From Affinundibacterium seohonense (GTDB taxonomy: Bacteria > Pseudomonadota > Gammaproteobacteria > Burkholderiales > Burkholderiaceae_D), in contig NZ_JACOFW010000009.1 in NCBI RefSeq assembly GCF_014284305.1, positions 62,001-126,000 of the forward strand: 64,000 bases of DNA, written 5' to 3'. A program made the translations under genes and the position numbers. Shown piece after piece: positions 9,433-18,572 of the stretch (position 1 is its first letter; each line of letters opens with the position of its first letter). The notes beneath the pieces were generated by a model, which worked only from the letters and a program-made list of their open reading frames with translations, had not been told where the DNA came from and did not search any database.

Positions 9433-11457
9433 TCAAATATCCACAGGATCAATCTCCACGCCCCACTTCACCCGGCTCTTCATCGCCCTGAGGTCGGCGA
9501 TCCAATCTTTGAGGAAAGCTTGCAATGCTGGTCGCGAGGTTGACTCGATAAGGAGTTGGGCGCGGTCGACGTTGTGCACGCGGGTCATCGTCATGGGGAT
9601 GGGATCGTTGATCGTGATCCCATGATGCGGTGTGCAATTGGCGGCATCTTTGAGAAACAGGATCGCGGTTTCTAACTCTTTGGCTTCGGCACGTAGTAGT
9701 GCTTGGTAGATAAAAGGCGGCATCGCCGCTTGTTGGCGCTCTGCTAATAAATCGTCGGCAAAACCTTGGTAGTTGTGCGCCATCAAGGCGTGGTATAGCG
9801 GGTGATCTGGGTAACGCGTTTGTATCAAGACTTCGCTGGCATTGCCGCCATCTTTTTGCGCGGCACGACCGGCGCGGCCAGCGACTTGCATCAATTGCGC
9901 AAACAAGCGCTCACTTGCACGGAAATCTTGTGAAAATAAGGCACTGTCAGGATTGAGCGCCGCGACCAAGGTCAGATTTTTGAAATCATGGCCTTTTGCC
10001 ACCATTTGCGTGCCGATCAAGATATCGACTTCGCCGCGATGGACGGTGTCGAATGCCGCTTCCGCACTGCCCTTGAGCCGTGTCGAGTCAGCATCAATTC
10101 GAAACACCCGCGCTTCGGGGAAAATAAGTTTCAAGCCTTCTTCCAATCTTTGCGTGCCGCGTCCCAAAGGTTGCAGATCAATATTGCCGCAAGTTGGGCA
10201 GGCACGAGGAATACGTTGCTCCAGTCCGCAATGATGGCAACGTAGCTTTTTGTCCAGTTTGTGCATGACCAAATGCGCGGTGCAACGGGTGCAATTGCTG
10301 ATCCAACCGCAGGCATCGCAATGAATTACAGGCGCGTATCCTCGTCGATTCAAAAATAGTAGTGATTGCTCACCTTTCTCAAGACGTAGACGAATTGCCG
10401 ATACGAGTCTCTGAGTCAGACCCTCGGATGGTTTTTCTCGTTCGGTGTTAATGATCTTGACGATAGGCAAGACCGCCGATTTCACCGCACGTTCTGTCAA
10501 CTCAAGTTTTTGGTAACGCCCCGCCTTGGCGTGTTGCCAGGTTTCTAAAGACGGCGTGGCGGAACCCAACACGACTGGGATACCAAGTTGTCGCGCCCGC
10601 CAAACGGACAAATCACGCGCGGAATAACGCAAGCCTTCTTGTTGCTTATAAGACGGATCGTGCTCTTCATCAATCACGATCATTTTGAGGTTGGGAAGGG
10701 ATGACAAAATTGCCAAACGCGTTCCTAAAATAATACGAGCTCTACCGGTGTGTGCGGCTAACCAATGTAGCAGGCGCTCGCCTTCAGCCATGCCACTATG
10801 TAAAGTGGCAATCTGCAAACCCGGAAAACGATTGCGAATATTGCCTTCTAATTGTGGGGTCAGATTAATTTCGGGCACCAAGATCAAGACTTGGGCTTGC
10901 TCACTTTGCGCCAAAACCTTGGCCGCTGCCTGCAAATACACCTCAGTTTTGCCGCTGCCTGTCACACCATGCAATAAATACGCCGCAAACCCTGTCGTTG
11001 TGGAAATTGTATCCACTGCAAGTAGTTGCTGAGAATTCAAAACGGGCTCTTGCGCGGGAAGAACACTTTGCTCGATTGGCAACTTTGCGAGTTTCTTCAA
11101 GTTCCGATCTAGGGATGTCGCCTTGGGCACGCGTAGGTTTTTTGGCAAAGCGGGAATGGCAACTTCACCCAATGGTCTTTGATAATAATCCGCAGCAAAG
11201 CGACATAAGTCTAGCCAAGCCGGCATCAGTGGCGGACATTGATGGCGCACGCTGAGGACGGATTTCATTTTATCCGCGGGCACATCGGTTTGACTAGAGA
11301 TCGCGACGATCAGCCCAGCGATTTCCTGGCGACCAAATGGCACCAAGGTAATCTGCCCAATTTGAGGTAGTGGCTCCGCGTCAACTGGCTCCCAACGGTA
11401 GTCGAAGAGTCTGTCAAGGGGGGTGTCAAGTGCGATAGTGAGGTAAATAGGTTCCAC
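9433..11457 (-). CDS. priA: Primosomal protein N' (replication restart helicase PriA)
   Basis: A 674-residue superfamily 2 helicase that recognises stalled forks and D-loops and reloads the replicative helicase. Visible features: an N-terminal DNA-binding domain (PLDRLFDYRW), Walker A GVTGSGKTEVY, the DEEH box (VIDEEHDPSYKQQEG), the helicase motif LGSATPSLE, and eight zinc-binding cysteines in pairs (CDACGWISNC, CTRC, CHHCG, CPTCG) between the helicase motifs. Motif QMVAKGHDF and AGRAGR complete the C-terminal lobe. Length matches the family. Three DnaA-box-like sequences lie 60-95 nt upstream of the start (11518-11552). Confidence 0.97.
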   Translation of the reverse strand: MEPIYLTIALDTPLDRLFDYRWEPVDAEPLPQIGQITLVPFGRQEIAGLIVAISSQTDVPADKMKSVLSVRHQCPPLMPAWLDLCRFAADYYQRPLGEVAIPALPKNLRVPKATSLDRNLKKLAKLPIEQSVLPAQEPVLNSQQLLAVDTISTTTGFAAYLLHGVTGSGKTEVYLQAAAKVLAQSEQAQVLILVPEINLTPQLEGNIRNRFPGLQIATLHSGMAEGERLLHWLAAHTGRARIILGTRLAILSSLPNLKMIVIDEEHDPSYKQQEGLRYSARDLSVWRARQLGIPVVLGSATPSLETWQHAKAGRYQKLELTERAVKSAVLPIVKIINTEREKPSEGLTQRLVSAIRLRLEKGEQSLLFLNRRGYAPVIHCDACGWISNCTRCTAHLVMHKLDKKLRCHHCGLEQRIPRACPTCGNIDLQPLGRGTQRLEEGLKLIFPEARVFRIDADSTRLKGSAEAAFDTVHRGEVDILIGTQMVAKGHDFKNLTLVAALNPDSALFSQDFRASERLFAQLMQVAGRAGRAAQKDGGNASEVLIQTRYPDHPLYHALMAHNYQGFADDLLAERQQAAMPPFIYQALLRAEAKELETAILFLKDAANCTPHHGITINDPIPMTMTRVHNVDRAQLLIESTSRPALQAFLKDWIADLRAMKSRVKWGVEIDPVDI

Positions 11458-11995
11458 GAACTTAATGTAAGGGGTGAGGTAATGCGCTAACTATCGGTTT
11501 CATAAGCTCTTTTTACGCTATCCACACAAACTGTGGATAACTTTGTGGACAAACCCATCTTGACAAGCCGCCAGCCTAGTCTCTATGCGGGTTTCAACAG
11601 ATTGCCCAATTGGGACGCACAAAAAAACTCTATAAAAAACAATGACTTAGAAAAAAGCATTTGAGACGAAAAACAAATTTTAATATTATTTTTTTGTGCG
11701 CTTTTTTTGTGAATAACTACTAAAAAATCTAGTCCAAAGTCTGACTTATACACCGCTATTTGATTGACTTTATCCAGCATTCTGGCTGCTAAGCCGCACC
11801 AACACTATGTTTTGCGTAGCAACATGACGAATCGTCAAGCTTGATCATTCGATATGGGTATTTAGATCTAGTCCTCGCGCGCACATTCGCAAAAGACTAA
11901 GGCGACACTTAGCATCCAATCTCACACCACTTATCCAAAACCGCGCGAAAGCTAGGCGCAACTTGCCAAGCTTCCCTGATCCGACCAAAGAGCCG
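11458..11995. other. priA-hemE intergenic region
   Basis: About 540 nt without a supported gene. The priA-proximal end holds a cluster of DnaA-box-like sequences (11518-11552, listed separately). The middle (about 11620-11720) is strongly AT-rich with homopolymer runs; a 65-codon minus-strand reading frame through it shows no recognisable features and was not called. No clear intrinsic terminator was seen after hemE. Confidence 0.5.
11518..11552. promoter_or_regulatory. Cluster of three DnaA-box-like sites upstream of priA
   Basis: One perfect consensus box on the minus strand (TGTGGATAA, 11532-11540), one with a single change (TGTGGACAA, 11544-11552), and one facing the other way with a single change (CTATCCACA, 11518-11526). 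The first two start 12 nt apart, as paired DnaA sites often do. They could let DnaA regulate priA or titrate DnaA. The 18 nt at 11531-11548 recur identically at 16335-16352. Confidence 0.55.
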
Positions 11996-13081
11996 TTAAG
12001 CTTGACGCTGCTGGCGACTGACTTCGTGTACGGTTTCCACCAACACCGTGACCGCATCTGGCGAAGTGAATTGCGAAATACCGTGACCCAAGTTAAAGAC
12101 ATGACCGTGACCAGCGCCAGGTTTGCCATAAGCATGCAAAGCCGCCGTCACTTCTTTACGGATCTGATCTGGCTCAGCGAACAAAACTGCTGGATCAAGA
12201 TTACCCTGCAATGCCACTTTGTCGCCAACTCGCGCACGCGCCTGCCCTAAATTAACCGTCCAATCCAAGCCCAACGCATCGGCACCGATATCCGCAATTT
12301 GCTCTAACCACAAGCCACCGCCTTTGGTGAAGACGATGCAAGGAATACGTTTGCCATCTTTTTCTTTTTGCAATTTGCTGACAACATCTTGCATGTATTT
12401 CAATGAAAAACGCTGATAAGCGCCATCCGCCAGCGCTCCACCCCAGCTATCAAAAATCATCACAGCTTGCGCACCCGCATCAATTTGCGCATTCAAGTAC
12501 GTCGCCACCGCTTCGGCATTCAAACGCAAAATGCGATCCATCAAATCAGGACGCTTGTACATCAAAGTCTTGACGCCATGAAACTCACGCGAACCCTGAC
12601 CTTCCACCATATAACAAGCCAAAGTCCAAGGACTGCCAGAAAAACCGATCAATGGCACACGACCATCCAAAGTACGACGGATCTGCGTCACGGCATCAAA
12701 CACGTATTGCAGACTGCCCTCTTCAGGCACTTTCAAATCCATAATGGATTTTTCATCCTTCAGAGGACGTTCAAATTTAGGACCTTCGCCTTCTTCGAAA
12801 TACAAACCCAAGCCCATCGCATCGGGCACAGTCAAAATATCCGAAAACAAAATCGCCGCATCGAGCTTAAAGCGATCCAAGGGCTGAATCGTCACCTCAG
12901 TCGCAAAATCCGGATTCTTGGCCAAGCTCATAAACGAACCAGCACCTTTACGCGTCGCACGGTATTCAGGCAAATAGCGCCCAGCCTGACGCATCAACCA
13001 TAAAGGCGTGTAGTCAGTTTCCTGACGCAACAAGGCACGTAAAAAGGTATCGTTTTTGAGCGGAGCGAATTGGTTGGACAT
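11996..13081 (-). CDS. hemE: Uroporphyrinogen decarboxylase
   Basis: A 361-residue cytosolic enzyme that decarboxylates the four acetate side chains of uroporphyrinogen III to give coproporphyrinogen III in heme synthesis. Family signatures are clear: [16 protein letters not shown] near the N-terminus, the catalytic-aspartate region [33 protein letters not shown], and the C-terminal FNLGHGI. Length matches the family. It lies upstream of priA on the same strand, a neighbourhood seen in other Burkholderiales next to the atp operon. No other heme genes are present. Confidence 0.97.
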   Translation of the reverse strand: MSNQFAPLKNDTFLRALLRQETDYTPLWLMRQAGRYLPEYRATRKGAGSFMSLAKNPDFATEVTIQPLDRFKLDAAILFSDILTVPDAMGLGLYFEEGEGPKFERPLKDEKSIMDLKVPEEGSLQYVFDAVTQIRRTLDGRVPLIGFSGSPWTLACYMVEGQGSREFHGVKTLMYKRPDLMDRILRLNAEAVATYLNAQIDAGAQAVMIFDSWGGALADGAYQRFSLKYMQDVVSKLQKEKDGKRIPCIVFTKGGGLWLEQIADIGADALGLDWTVNLGQARARVGDKVALQGNLDPAVLFAEPDQIRKEVTAALHAYGKPGAGHGHVFNLGHGISQFTSPDAVTVLVETVHEVSRQQRQA

Positions 13082-13403
13082 AGCGTGCTTTCGTAGAGCG
13101 AAATAGGTAATCCGCTATTATCCCCGATCTCTGGCTTAACCGCATACGTAAAATGTCAAAGAGGGTGCGCGTGGTGGACTGAGGACTTCAGGCGACTGGT
13201 AAGGAAATTACACTACGGCACCAGTTTCCACATGCTTGAAACTAAGTTTGAATTGCTTTCTTGACTCAAGATAGACACTTGATAGAATGCTGCTCTTTAC
13301 AATTACTTTTTTTCATAGAATTCTTGGCACTGCAAGAATTACGTAATCGGTGGCGGTCACCAATCAAGGGCGCGGTCATGACTACTCGCTAGATTTAAGA
13401 ATC
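13082..13403. other. Divergent intergenic region upstream of hemE and the 13404 gene
   Basis: About 320 nt between the divergent starts of hemE (minus) and a hypothetical gene (plus). It contains a good sigma70-like promoter on the plus strand at 13261-13288 and an inverted repeat at 13319-13340 (AATTCTTG, 6-nt loop, CAAGAATT). No reading frame in it could be supported. Confidence 0.5.
13261..13288 (+). promoter_or_regulatory. Candidate sigma70 promoter for the 13404 gene
   Basis: TTGACT at 13261-13266, a 16-nt spacer, and TAGAAT at 13283-13288, each one base from or close to consensus. The expected start site leaves a leader of about 110 nt that includes the inverted repeat at 13319-13340. 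Confidence 0.55.
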
Positions 13404-14018
13404 ATGAAACTACTCACAAAATTATTTCTCTTAGTATTAGTGTCAAGCATCGGTATATTCGGTTACAACAGACTTCCTGTTATTTATAAACATGAGATGG
13501 AGGATTGGTATGCGCGACTTGGCGAGCCAGCATTCGTCGAAGCTCCAGATAGTTTCACAACGCGTTTACAAGAAGACGTCATTAGAGAATATACAAAGAG
13601 AGGGCATAAATTGACATGCTATGGCAATCTTCAAAAAGAAGACCGTGTATCAGTCGAAAATGACTATCTTTGTTTTGCTCACATCAATACAGCATACGAC
13701 GGAATACCTGCTCGAATGGTCACATTTTTCTTTTCCAAAAGCGAACTTAGCGACGTTCGAATCGAGTTTCCAAGCTCGTCATATGACAAATTGCAAAGCT
13801 ATTTATCAAGAAAGCTTGCCAATAGTCAACGTCTAGATTTGCTCCCTTTTTTCGATTTTGGAACCGACAACATGGGTGGCAAGTTAATGGTATGGCGTGT
13901 TCCAGAGGGAATACTTGTTACCTCTGATTCTCGAGTTAAAGGCGACATCACTGTTCTGCTCTGGACAAACCAAATGCCATTCCAAAACGAGTCTAAAGTT
14001 TTCGCACCAGGAATTTAG
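13404..14018 (+). CDS. Hypothetical membrane-anchored protein
   Basis: A 204-residue protein with an N-terminal hydrophobic helix (LFLLVLVSSIGIFGY) preceded by lysines: an uncleaved anchor or signal peptide, leaving the rest in the periplasm. The mature part has two cysteines (KLTCYG and DYLCFAH) in positions that could form a disulfide. No family is recognised. A GTG 54 nt earlier would place 18 hydrophilic residues before the anchor and is less likely. It is one of only two plus-strand genes in the first 31 kb. AT content is higher than in its neighbours, which could indicate acquisition. Confidence 0.65.
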   Translation: MKLLTKLFLLVLVSSIGIFGYNRLPVIYKHEMEDWYARLGEPAFVEAPDSFTTRLQEDVIREYTKRGHKLTCYGNLQKEDRVSVENDYLCFAHINTAYDGIPARMVTFFFSKSELSDVRIEFPSSSYDKLQSYLSRKLANSQRLDLLPFFDFGTDNMGGKLMVWRVPEGILVTSDSRVKGDITVLLWTNQMPFQNESKVFAPGI

Positions 14019-14362
14019 ACGGATCTACGTTCAAGTCTGCATTAAACTTCACTATTCAACATAGTCCAGATCGAAACTCGATAAACAATGGAGAGTGGGG
14101 TCTGGTCTTGACATGACATACTTCATCGACAATGCCGATTAACTGAATTGTCGGCCGCGTAGAACAAGTACATATCTAAAATGAGAGTGTCTCTCAACTA
14201 AGACTAGGCACTTAACTTTGATTGCCAAATTGAGACAATGTTTTCAAAAGTTGAAATGGCCGCAAGCCAAGATCGTGTTTCGCAAACCTATTCCGAAATT
14301 TCAACACCACACGAATAAAAAACGGCGGATATGTCCGCCGCTTACAAAGAACTAGTGAGATC
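14019..14362. other. Intergenic region between convergent genes
   Basis: About 340 nt between the ends of the 13404 gene and the YccA-like gene. Apart from the minus-strand terminator at 14314-14342, I see no gene or recognisable signal. Confidence 0.5.
14314..14342 (-). terminator. Intrinsic terminator of the YccA-like gene
   Basis: Read on the minus strand: GCGGCGGA, a 4-nt loop, TCCGCCGT, then six T residues. It starts about 20 nt after the stop codon of the Bax-inhibitor-like gene. Confidence 0.9.
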
Positions 14363-15052
14363 TCAATTGCGCCATGAAGTGAGTATGCGCAAAATGTACC
14401 AGAACATCAACGCCACGGAAGCGAACAATTCCAGTGCTGCACCGACATAGCGCTCTTCGTCGTAATGATGAATGATGTTAGAGGCGTCGTACAAAATCGC
14501 ACCACCTGCAAAGGCGACCATCGCGACGCTAAAAAACATACCCAGTTGAAATCCAAAAATCACACCAGACACTACCAAGACTAAAGCCAGCAATCCAGCC
14601 CATTTCAAGATCGTGCCAAGAAAACTAAAGTCCTTGCGTGAAGTGTAAGCAATCGCAATCAAGGCAACCGTGGCAATCAAGGTAATGACCGCAGCATTGG
14701 TGATCACGCCCGGTGCATAGCTATTGGCCACATACAATAAGGGGACAAAAATAATTGCTTCAGCCACAATGAAGGCGCCCAAAGCGGCATATTGCATGGC
14801 TTTACTCTCCACCGTATGTGCCGCCCGTGAAGCCAACCAACTGATCAACATAAACGCGCCCATGATGGCGAGCCAAGGCAATTGGAAAATTGCGAGTGCG
14901 ATGGTTTCTGACAAACCCGTCGCGAAAAACAGCATTTCAATCACGGTGAAAGCAACAATAGAACCGCCTAGATGATTAAAAGTTTTGGCGATAAATTTTT
15001 CGCGAGAAGGACCATACGTATTTTGGCCACTAACTTGTGCTTCGAGTTCCAT
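14363..15052 (-). CDS. Bax inhibitor-1/YccA family inner-membrane protein
   Basis: A 229-residue polytopic membrane protein with seven hydrophobic segments from about residue 30 to the C-terminus. The late segment FSVAMVAFAGGAILYDASNII carries the Asp of the family signature (YDxxxI), followed by YVGAALELFASVALMFWYILRIL, typical of the BI-1/YccA family. In E. coli YccA modulates the FtsH membrane protease; other members act as pH-dependent calcium leak channels. Which role applies here is unknown. It is a single gene with its own terminator at 14314-14342. Confidence 0.93.
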   Translation of the reverse strand: MELEAQVSGQNTYGPSREKFIAKTFNHLGGSIVAFTVIEMLFFATGLSETIALAIFQLPWLAIMGAFMLISWLASRAAHTVESKAMQYAALGAFIVAEAIIFVPLLYVANSYAPGVITNAAVITLIATVALIAIAYTSRKDFSFLGTILKWAGLLALVLVVSGVIFGFQLGMFFSVAMVAFAGGAILYDASNIIHHYDEERYVGAALELFASVALMFWYILRILTSWRN

Positions 15053-15619
15053 GTTTTTCCTTTGTGAAATTTTGGAGAGGTATTGATAAAAATGCCGGCA
15101 AGTGCGTGATGCTCTGTCGAGCAGCCCTGAGCTTTGCTACGGCTCGTTCAAACTCAATTGAACAAATATTTACATTAAAAACAATTTCAAATTAACCACC
15201 ACGAGTCATACTAGAGGTTGTTTGTTATTTAAGCAATACATGTGTTGCCAATTTAACTTCTTAAGTCAACAAAAATGGATTTTCAGCTTATGTGAAAATT
15301 GATCAATCATGCAGATCAATCATCATGGTTTCTTGCATCAAAGCCCAAGCTGGATAGAATCGCCATCTTGATTTGTGACGCGAGTTATCCAAGTTTTGAC
15401 AAAGTGAAGATCAGCAGCACACTGTTAGCAACAAATATTTGTTGCGGTTGAAGTGTATGCATCAACAGTGGCATGCCTCGTGTTACTGTATTTGGCGATT
15501 AATGAAATTTAAGAACACCGCCAACAAGACGTTTGATTCCGTTGTCGGCCTCCACTAGACTGCTTTGCCCTGCACTTTACAGATTAAAATTCCTCAACCA
15601 CCATCACATAAAAAAACAA
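15053..15619. other. Divergent intergenic region upstream of YccA-like and MAPEG-like genes
   Basis: About 570 AT-rich nt with no supported gene. It contains a perfect 18-nt palindrome at 15428-15445 and repeated GATCAAT motifs near 15299-15322. The promoters of both flanking genes must lie here, but none matches consensus well enough to call. Confidence 0.4.
15428..15445. promoter_or_regulatory. Perfect 18-nt palindrome, operator-like
   Basis: GCAACAAATATTTGTTGC reads identically on both strands. It lies about 175 nt upstream of the MAPEG-like gene and 375 nt upstream of the divergent YccA-like gene, a fitting place for a dimeric regulator to bind. The regulator is unknown. Confidence 0.4.
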
Positions 15620-16024
15620 ATGCCCCACTCACTAGTTTTACCAATGACTGCACATGTTCTACTCTCGGCACTACTCTATGTTCTACTGACGGTCGCGCGG
15701 GCTCCTAAGGTATGGGGAATTGGTAGGCGCGCGGATGGTTCTAATCCGTGGGCGGCGTTTGAACCTCGCATTAGTGCTAATTTGTCGAACCAATTTGAAT
15801 GGCCACTATTCTTTCATGTGGCGTGCTTATTACTCATCTTTGGCGGGCCAAGTAATTTGCTTGTCCTCGCGTTGGCGTGGATCTTTGTGGCGGGACGAAT
15901 TTTGCATAGTTTGATCCAAATTCTCACCAACAATATCCGTATGCGCGGAGTCGTATTTACCCTGAATTTTCTCGCGGTGATCGGGCTTTGGCTCGTGTTG
16001 CTGTATGCGAACACAAACTCATAA
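15620..16024 (+). CDS. MAPEG-family-like small membrane protein
   Basis: A 134-residue protein with four hydrophobic helices. The sequence between helices 1 and 2 (RISANLSNQFEWPLFFHVACLLL) fits the MAPEG pattern in which an Arg/Asn-rich segment and a conserved Glu precede the second helix, and the later WIFVAGRILHSLIQI matches the helix that in MAPEG proteins carries R-hH. Eukaryotic MAPEG enzymes use glutathione on lipid substrates; bacterial members are mostly uncharacterised. Start choice is uncertain: ATG 15620 lacks a clear ribosome-binding site, ATG 15644 is possible, and a TTG at 15533 would add 29 residues. Confidence 0.7.
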   Translation: MPHSLVLPMTAHVLLSALLYVLLTVARAPKVWGIGRRADGSNPWAAFEPRISANLSNQFEWPLFFHVACLLLIFGGPSNLLVLALAWIFVAGRILHSLIQILTNNIRMRGVVFTLNFLAVIGLWLVLLYANTNS

Positions 16025-16711
16025 CATCTGCCAAGGACTTCATGGGTTTATTTCGGCTGACTGTAGACGGGAGTGGCGTCGCCTGTGGATTGAAGGCTCT
16101 TCGAAACATGGTCGACTCGCTCGTTTTGACTTGCCTTCACCATGAAACTTGTATTACGGCCCAAGCGCTTTTTTGCTAATTTTTATTCATCGATGTTAAA
16201 CGCTGTAACCGGTTTATTTCGCCCTACCAATGTAGTGACGGGCAAACAAGTCCGGTAGTCAAAAATCTCTGCAACTGACACATTGCCATGAATTGAATCT
16301 AACAGAAATCTAGGCCAAACAAATACACCTAGCACTGTGGATAACTTTGTGGGTAATTTTGGGATAATTTGATGTGGCTCGGTACGAAGACAGAGATCGA
16401 TTTAATTTAGCTCTGCAAGTCCTTGAAAATAAACGATTTTAATTGAATTAATTTTTTGCAAATCAATTTCTCAGGATAAATACTTATTCTCATTTTGTGG
16501 ATAAATATATTTTCCAGCAAAAATTGTTTGATTTTTCGTGGATTATGAGGAGTCTCAAGCAATTAACTTAAATTCCTAAATAGCTCGTTTCCGAACATAC
16601 CTCGGTAGCCGGAGTGCTCGCATCTGTCATTGAAAATAACTGAGCAATTTGCCGATCAATGCCTGCTTGCTTGTTAAACCGATATCCCGCGTTCAAATGG
16701 AGGATTTGGGA
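16025..16711. other. Intergenic region with DnaA boxes, no gene seen
   Basis: About 690 nt between the ends of two convergent genes. It holds three DnaA-box-like sites (16336-16504, listed separately) in an AT-rich stretch. No gene, tRNA or terminator with a convincing U-tract was found. Confidence 0.5.
16336..16504. promoter_or_regulatory. DnaA-box cluster in a convergent intergenic region
   Basis: Perfect boxes at 16336-16344 and 16496-16504 (TGTGGATAA) and a one-mismatch box at 16348-16356 (TGTGGGTAA), all in the same orientation. The first two start 12 nt apart. Because both flanking genes end here, promoter control is unlikely, so a DnaA-titration or reactivation role is more plausible. 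The core is identical over 18 nt to the cluster before priA. Confidence 0.5.
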
Positions 16712-17521
16712 TTATTCAACTTTAATTTTTAAGTAGTCTGGATGTGGTGCTGGGTAACCCAAATTTAGGCTGGCGAGCTTTTCGACAACAATGCTGGCGA
16801 TAATCAGGTTGCGTTGAGTTTTGGAGTTGGCCGGAATGATATGCCAAGGTGCATGCTCGGTATGCGTAGCACAAATCGTTGCCTGATAGGCATCTCGATA
16901 CTTGTCCCACGATGCTCGTTCTATCAGATCTTTTGGGTCAAATTTCCAATGTTTATGCGGGTCATTTAGGCGTTCTTGCAAGCGCTCTTTCTGTTCATCT
17001 TTGGAAATATGCAAAAAGAATTTAAGAATGGTAGTACCAGTTTCGGCTAACATGCTTTCAAAAGCATTGATATGGGTATAGCGTCGCTTAACTTCGTCTG
17101 CACTGATCCAGTCGAGTACTTGAGTAATCAAGACATCTTCGTAATGACTGCGATTAAAAATGACCAGCTCCCCTGCTGCAGGAACTTGTTGGTGAATCCG
17201 CCATAAAAAGTCGTGTGCTAGTTCCTGTGCTGTTGGTGCTTTGAAGCTCACGCTGCGTATGCCTGCAGGATTTGATGCGCCAAATACTATTCTGACGGTG
17301 CCGTCTTTACCGGACGTATCCATGCCTTGCAGGATAATCAGGAGTTTGTGCTTTTGTTGTGCATACAAGACGTTTTGAAATTCGGCAATTTGCGCACTGA
17401 GCTCGAGTGTCTTTTCCTTCGTCAATGCTTTGCTGTCAACTGATGCGAGTGGCCGTAAATCGGCATCTTTTTCCAGTAAAACGACATTTGGCGACGCTAG
17501 AAATTGCGTTGAGACATTCAT
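16712..17521 (-). CDS. Polyphosphate kinase 2 family protein (PPK2)
   Basis: A 269-residue cytosolic P-loop kinase. PPK2 enzymes transfer phosphate between inorganic polyphosphate and nucleotides (ADP/GDP or AMP). The Walker A motif GMDTSGKD (67-74) and the Walker-B-like lid segment FNRSHYEDVL are clear, as is the C-terminal APWHIIPANSK. The single-domain length and GMDTSGKDG match class I or III PPK2s; motif differences that decide the nucleotide preference cannot be judged by eye. It is followed after 18 nt by no gene but preceded by the CoA-binding protein gene 18 nt upstream, so the two probably form an operon. Confidence 0.93.
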   Translation of the reverse strand: MNVSTQFLASPNVVLLEKDADLRPLASVDSKALTKEKTLELSAQIAEFQNVLYAQQKHKLLIILQGMDTSGKDGTVRIVFGASNPAGIRSVSFKAPTAQELAHDFLWRIHQQVPAAGELVIFNRSHYEDVLITQVLDWISADEVKRRYTHINAFESMLAETGTTILKFFLHISKDEQKERLQERLNDPHKHWKFDPKDLIERASWDKYRDAYQATICATHTEHAPWHIIPANSKTQRNLIIASIVVEKLASLNLGYPAPHPDYLKIKVE

Positions 17522-17539
17522 GGCTTACTCCGGTTTATT

Positions 17540-17968
17540 TTAGTCGTCGAGTTGATTCAGGCGCTTGTGCTCGATCTTAGTGCAACGATCCATAACGACT
17601 TCTAAACCAGCTTCTTGCGCGCTAGTCGCTGCCGACTCGTTGCTGATGCTTAATTGCATCCAAATGGCGCCCGCTCGAAGCGCGATGGCATCGGCTACGA
17701 TAGCCGGAATATCCTCAGATTTACGAAAACAATCAACGATATCGATGTGCAATCCCGTTGCTTGTTGTGCTGCTGCAAGGCTAGGAAAACATGGCTCACC
17801 GAGTATAGTGGTGCCCGCTTGTAATGGATTCACCGCTAAAATTTTATAACCGTGTGCTTGCAGATAGTCTGCAACCTTATAGCTATCTCGCTCCGGTTTA
17901 TTCGAAATACCAACAATGGCTATCGTCTTGGCTGTGTTTAACAAACGATCGATTAATACTTCAGACAT
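17540..17968 (-). CDS. CoA-binding domain protein (YccU-like)
   Basis: A 142-residue protein consisting of a single Rossmann-type CoA-binding domain, like the N-terminal domain of succinyl-CoA ligase alpha subunit. It begins with TAKTIAIVGISNKPERDSY and contains YKILAVNPL and IDIVDCFRKSEDIP; the late segment GAIWMQLSISNESA is also typical. Function of the family is unknown. The ATG at 17968 has GGGGGA 6 nt upstream. The frame stays open upstream to 18265, but that extension would cross the atp terminator and overlap atpC, so it was not used. It is probably cotranscribed with the PPK2 gene. Confidence 0.9.
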   Translation of the reverse strand: MSEVLIDRLLNTAKTIAIVGISNKPERDSYKVADYLQAHGYKILAVNPLQAGTTILGEPCFPSLAAAQQATGLHIDIVDCFRKSEDIPAIVADAIALRAGAIWMQLSISNESAATSAQEAGLEVVMDRCTKIEHKRLNQLDD

Positions 17969-17996
17969 ATTTTTCCCCCTCAACGATGTAGATAAA

Positions 17997-18024
17997 GAAA
18001 AAGGCAGCCGAAGCTGCCTTTTTC
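17997..18024 (-). terminator. Intrinsic terminator of the atp operon
   Basis: On the minus strand: AAGGCAGC, a TTCG tetraloop, GCTGCCTT, then TTTC. It lies about 60 nt after the atpC stop. A-rich sequence on the other side could let it act in both directions, though both neighbours are on the minus strand. Confidence 0.92.
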
Positions 18025-18083
18025 CATTGTGAAACCAATATCGTAAAACTTTATTGCTTCTGCAAATTAAAACCTCTACAGAA

Positions 18084-18506
18084 TTAACGCTTAGAACGTA
18101 ACTTCTGAATCGCTGCCAACTGAGCGATCGCGGATTGCAATTCGGCTTGCGCTTGCGCGTAGTCGATGCCTGATTCGCGATTGACCAAAGCTTCTTCCGC
18201 CAATTTCTTGGCTTCAGCTGCTTTTGCTTCATCAAGATCATGACCACGAATCGCAGTATCAGCAAGAACAGTTACCGCATCCGGTTGAACTTCCAAAATC
18301 CCGCCAGCAACGAATACAAATTCGTCTTCAGCTTGACCTGCAACCTTGATACGCACCGCGCCTGGCTTGATACGTGTGATCAGTGGTGTGTGTTTTGGGT
18401 AGATACCCAATTCACCTGATTCACCCGGCAACGCGACGAATTCAGCTTCGCCAGAAAAGATCATCTCTTCTGCAGAAACCACGTCAACGTGAATAGTATG
18501 TGCCAT
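18084..18506 (-). CDS. atpC: ATP synthase epsilon subunit
   Basis: The 140-residue epsilon subunit of F1, part of the rotating central stalk; it couples rotation to catalysis and inhibits ATP hydrolysis through its C-terminal helices. The N-terminal beta-sandwich is evident ([37 protein letters not shown]) and the C-terminal part is alanine-rich and helical. It is the last gene of the nine-gene operon, separated from atpD by 121 nt that hold a long hairpin (18573-18613), and is followed by an intrinsic terminator. Confidence 0.97.
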   Translation of the reverse strand: MAHTIHVDVVSAEEMIFSGEAEFVALPGESGELGIYPKHTPLITRIKPGAVRIKVAGQAEDEFVFVAGGILEVQPDAVTVLADTAIRGHDLDEAKAAEAKKLAEEALVNRESGIDYAQAQAELQSAIAQLAAIQKLRSKR

Positions 18507-18572
18507 GTGCTAACCTTTTCTTTCGTCTAAGTACGCTTGTGCGCACCACGAAAAGTCTGCCTTTTGCGTCGA

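Noticed and set aside
11583-11780. 65-codon minus-strand frame in the priA-hemE gap
   Set aside because: Runs through homopolymeric AT-rich DNA, has no clear ribosome-binding site and no recognisable features.
12467-13003. 178-codon plus-strand frame inside hemE
   Set aside because: Antisense to conserved hemE; His/Thr/Arg-rich shadow translation.
17969-18265. N-terminal extension of the CoA-binding protein
   Set aside because: Would overlap atpC in another frame and cross the atp terminator; the ATG at 17968 has a strong ribosome-binding site and gives the normal family start.
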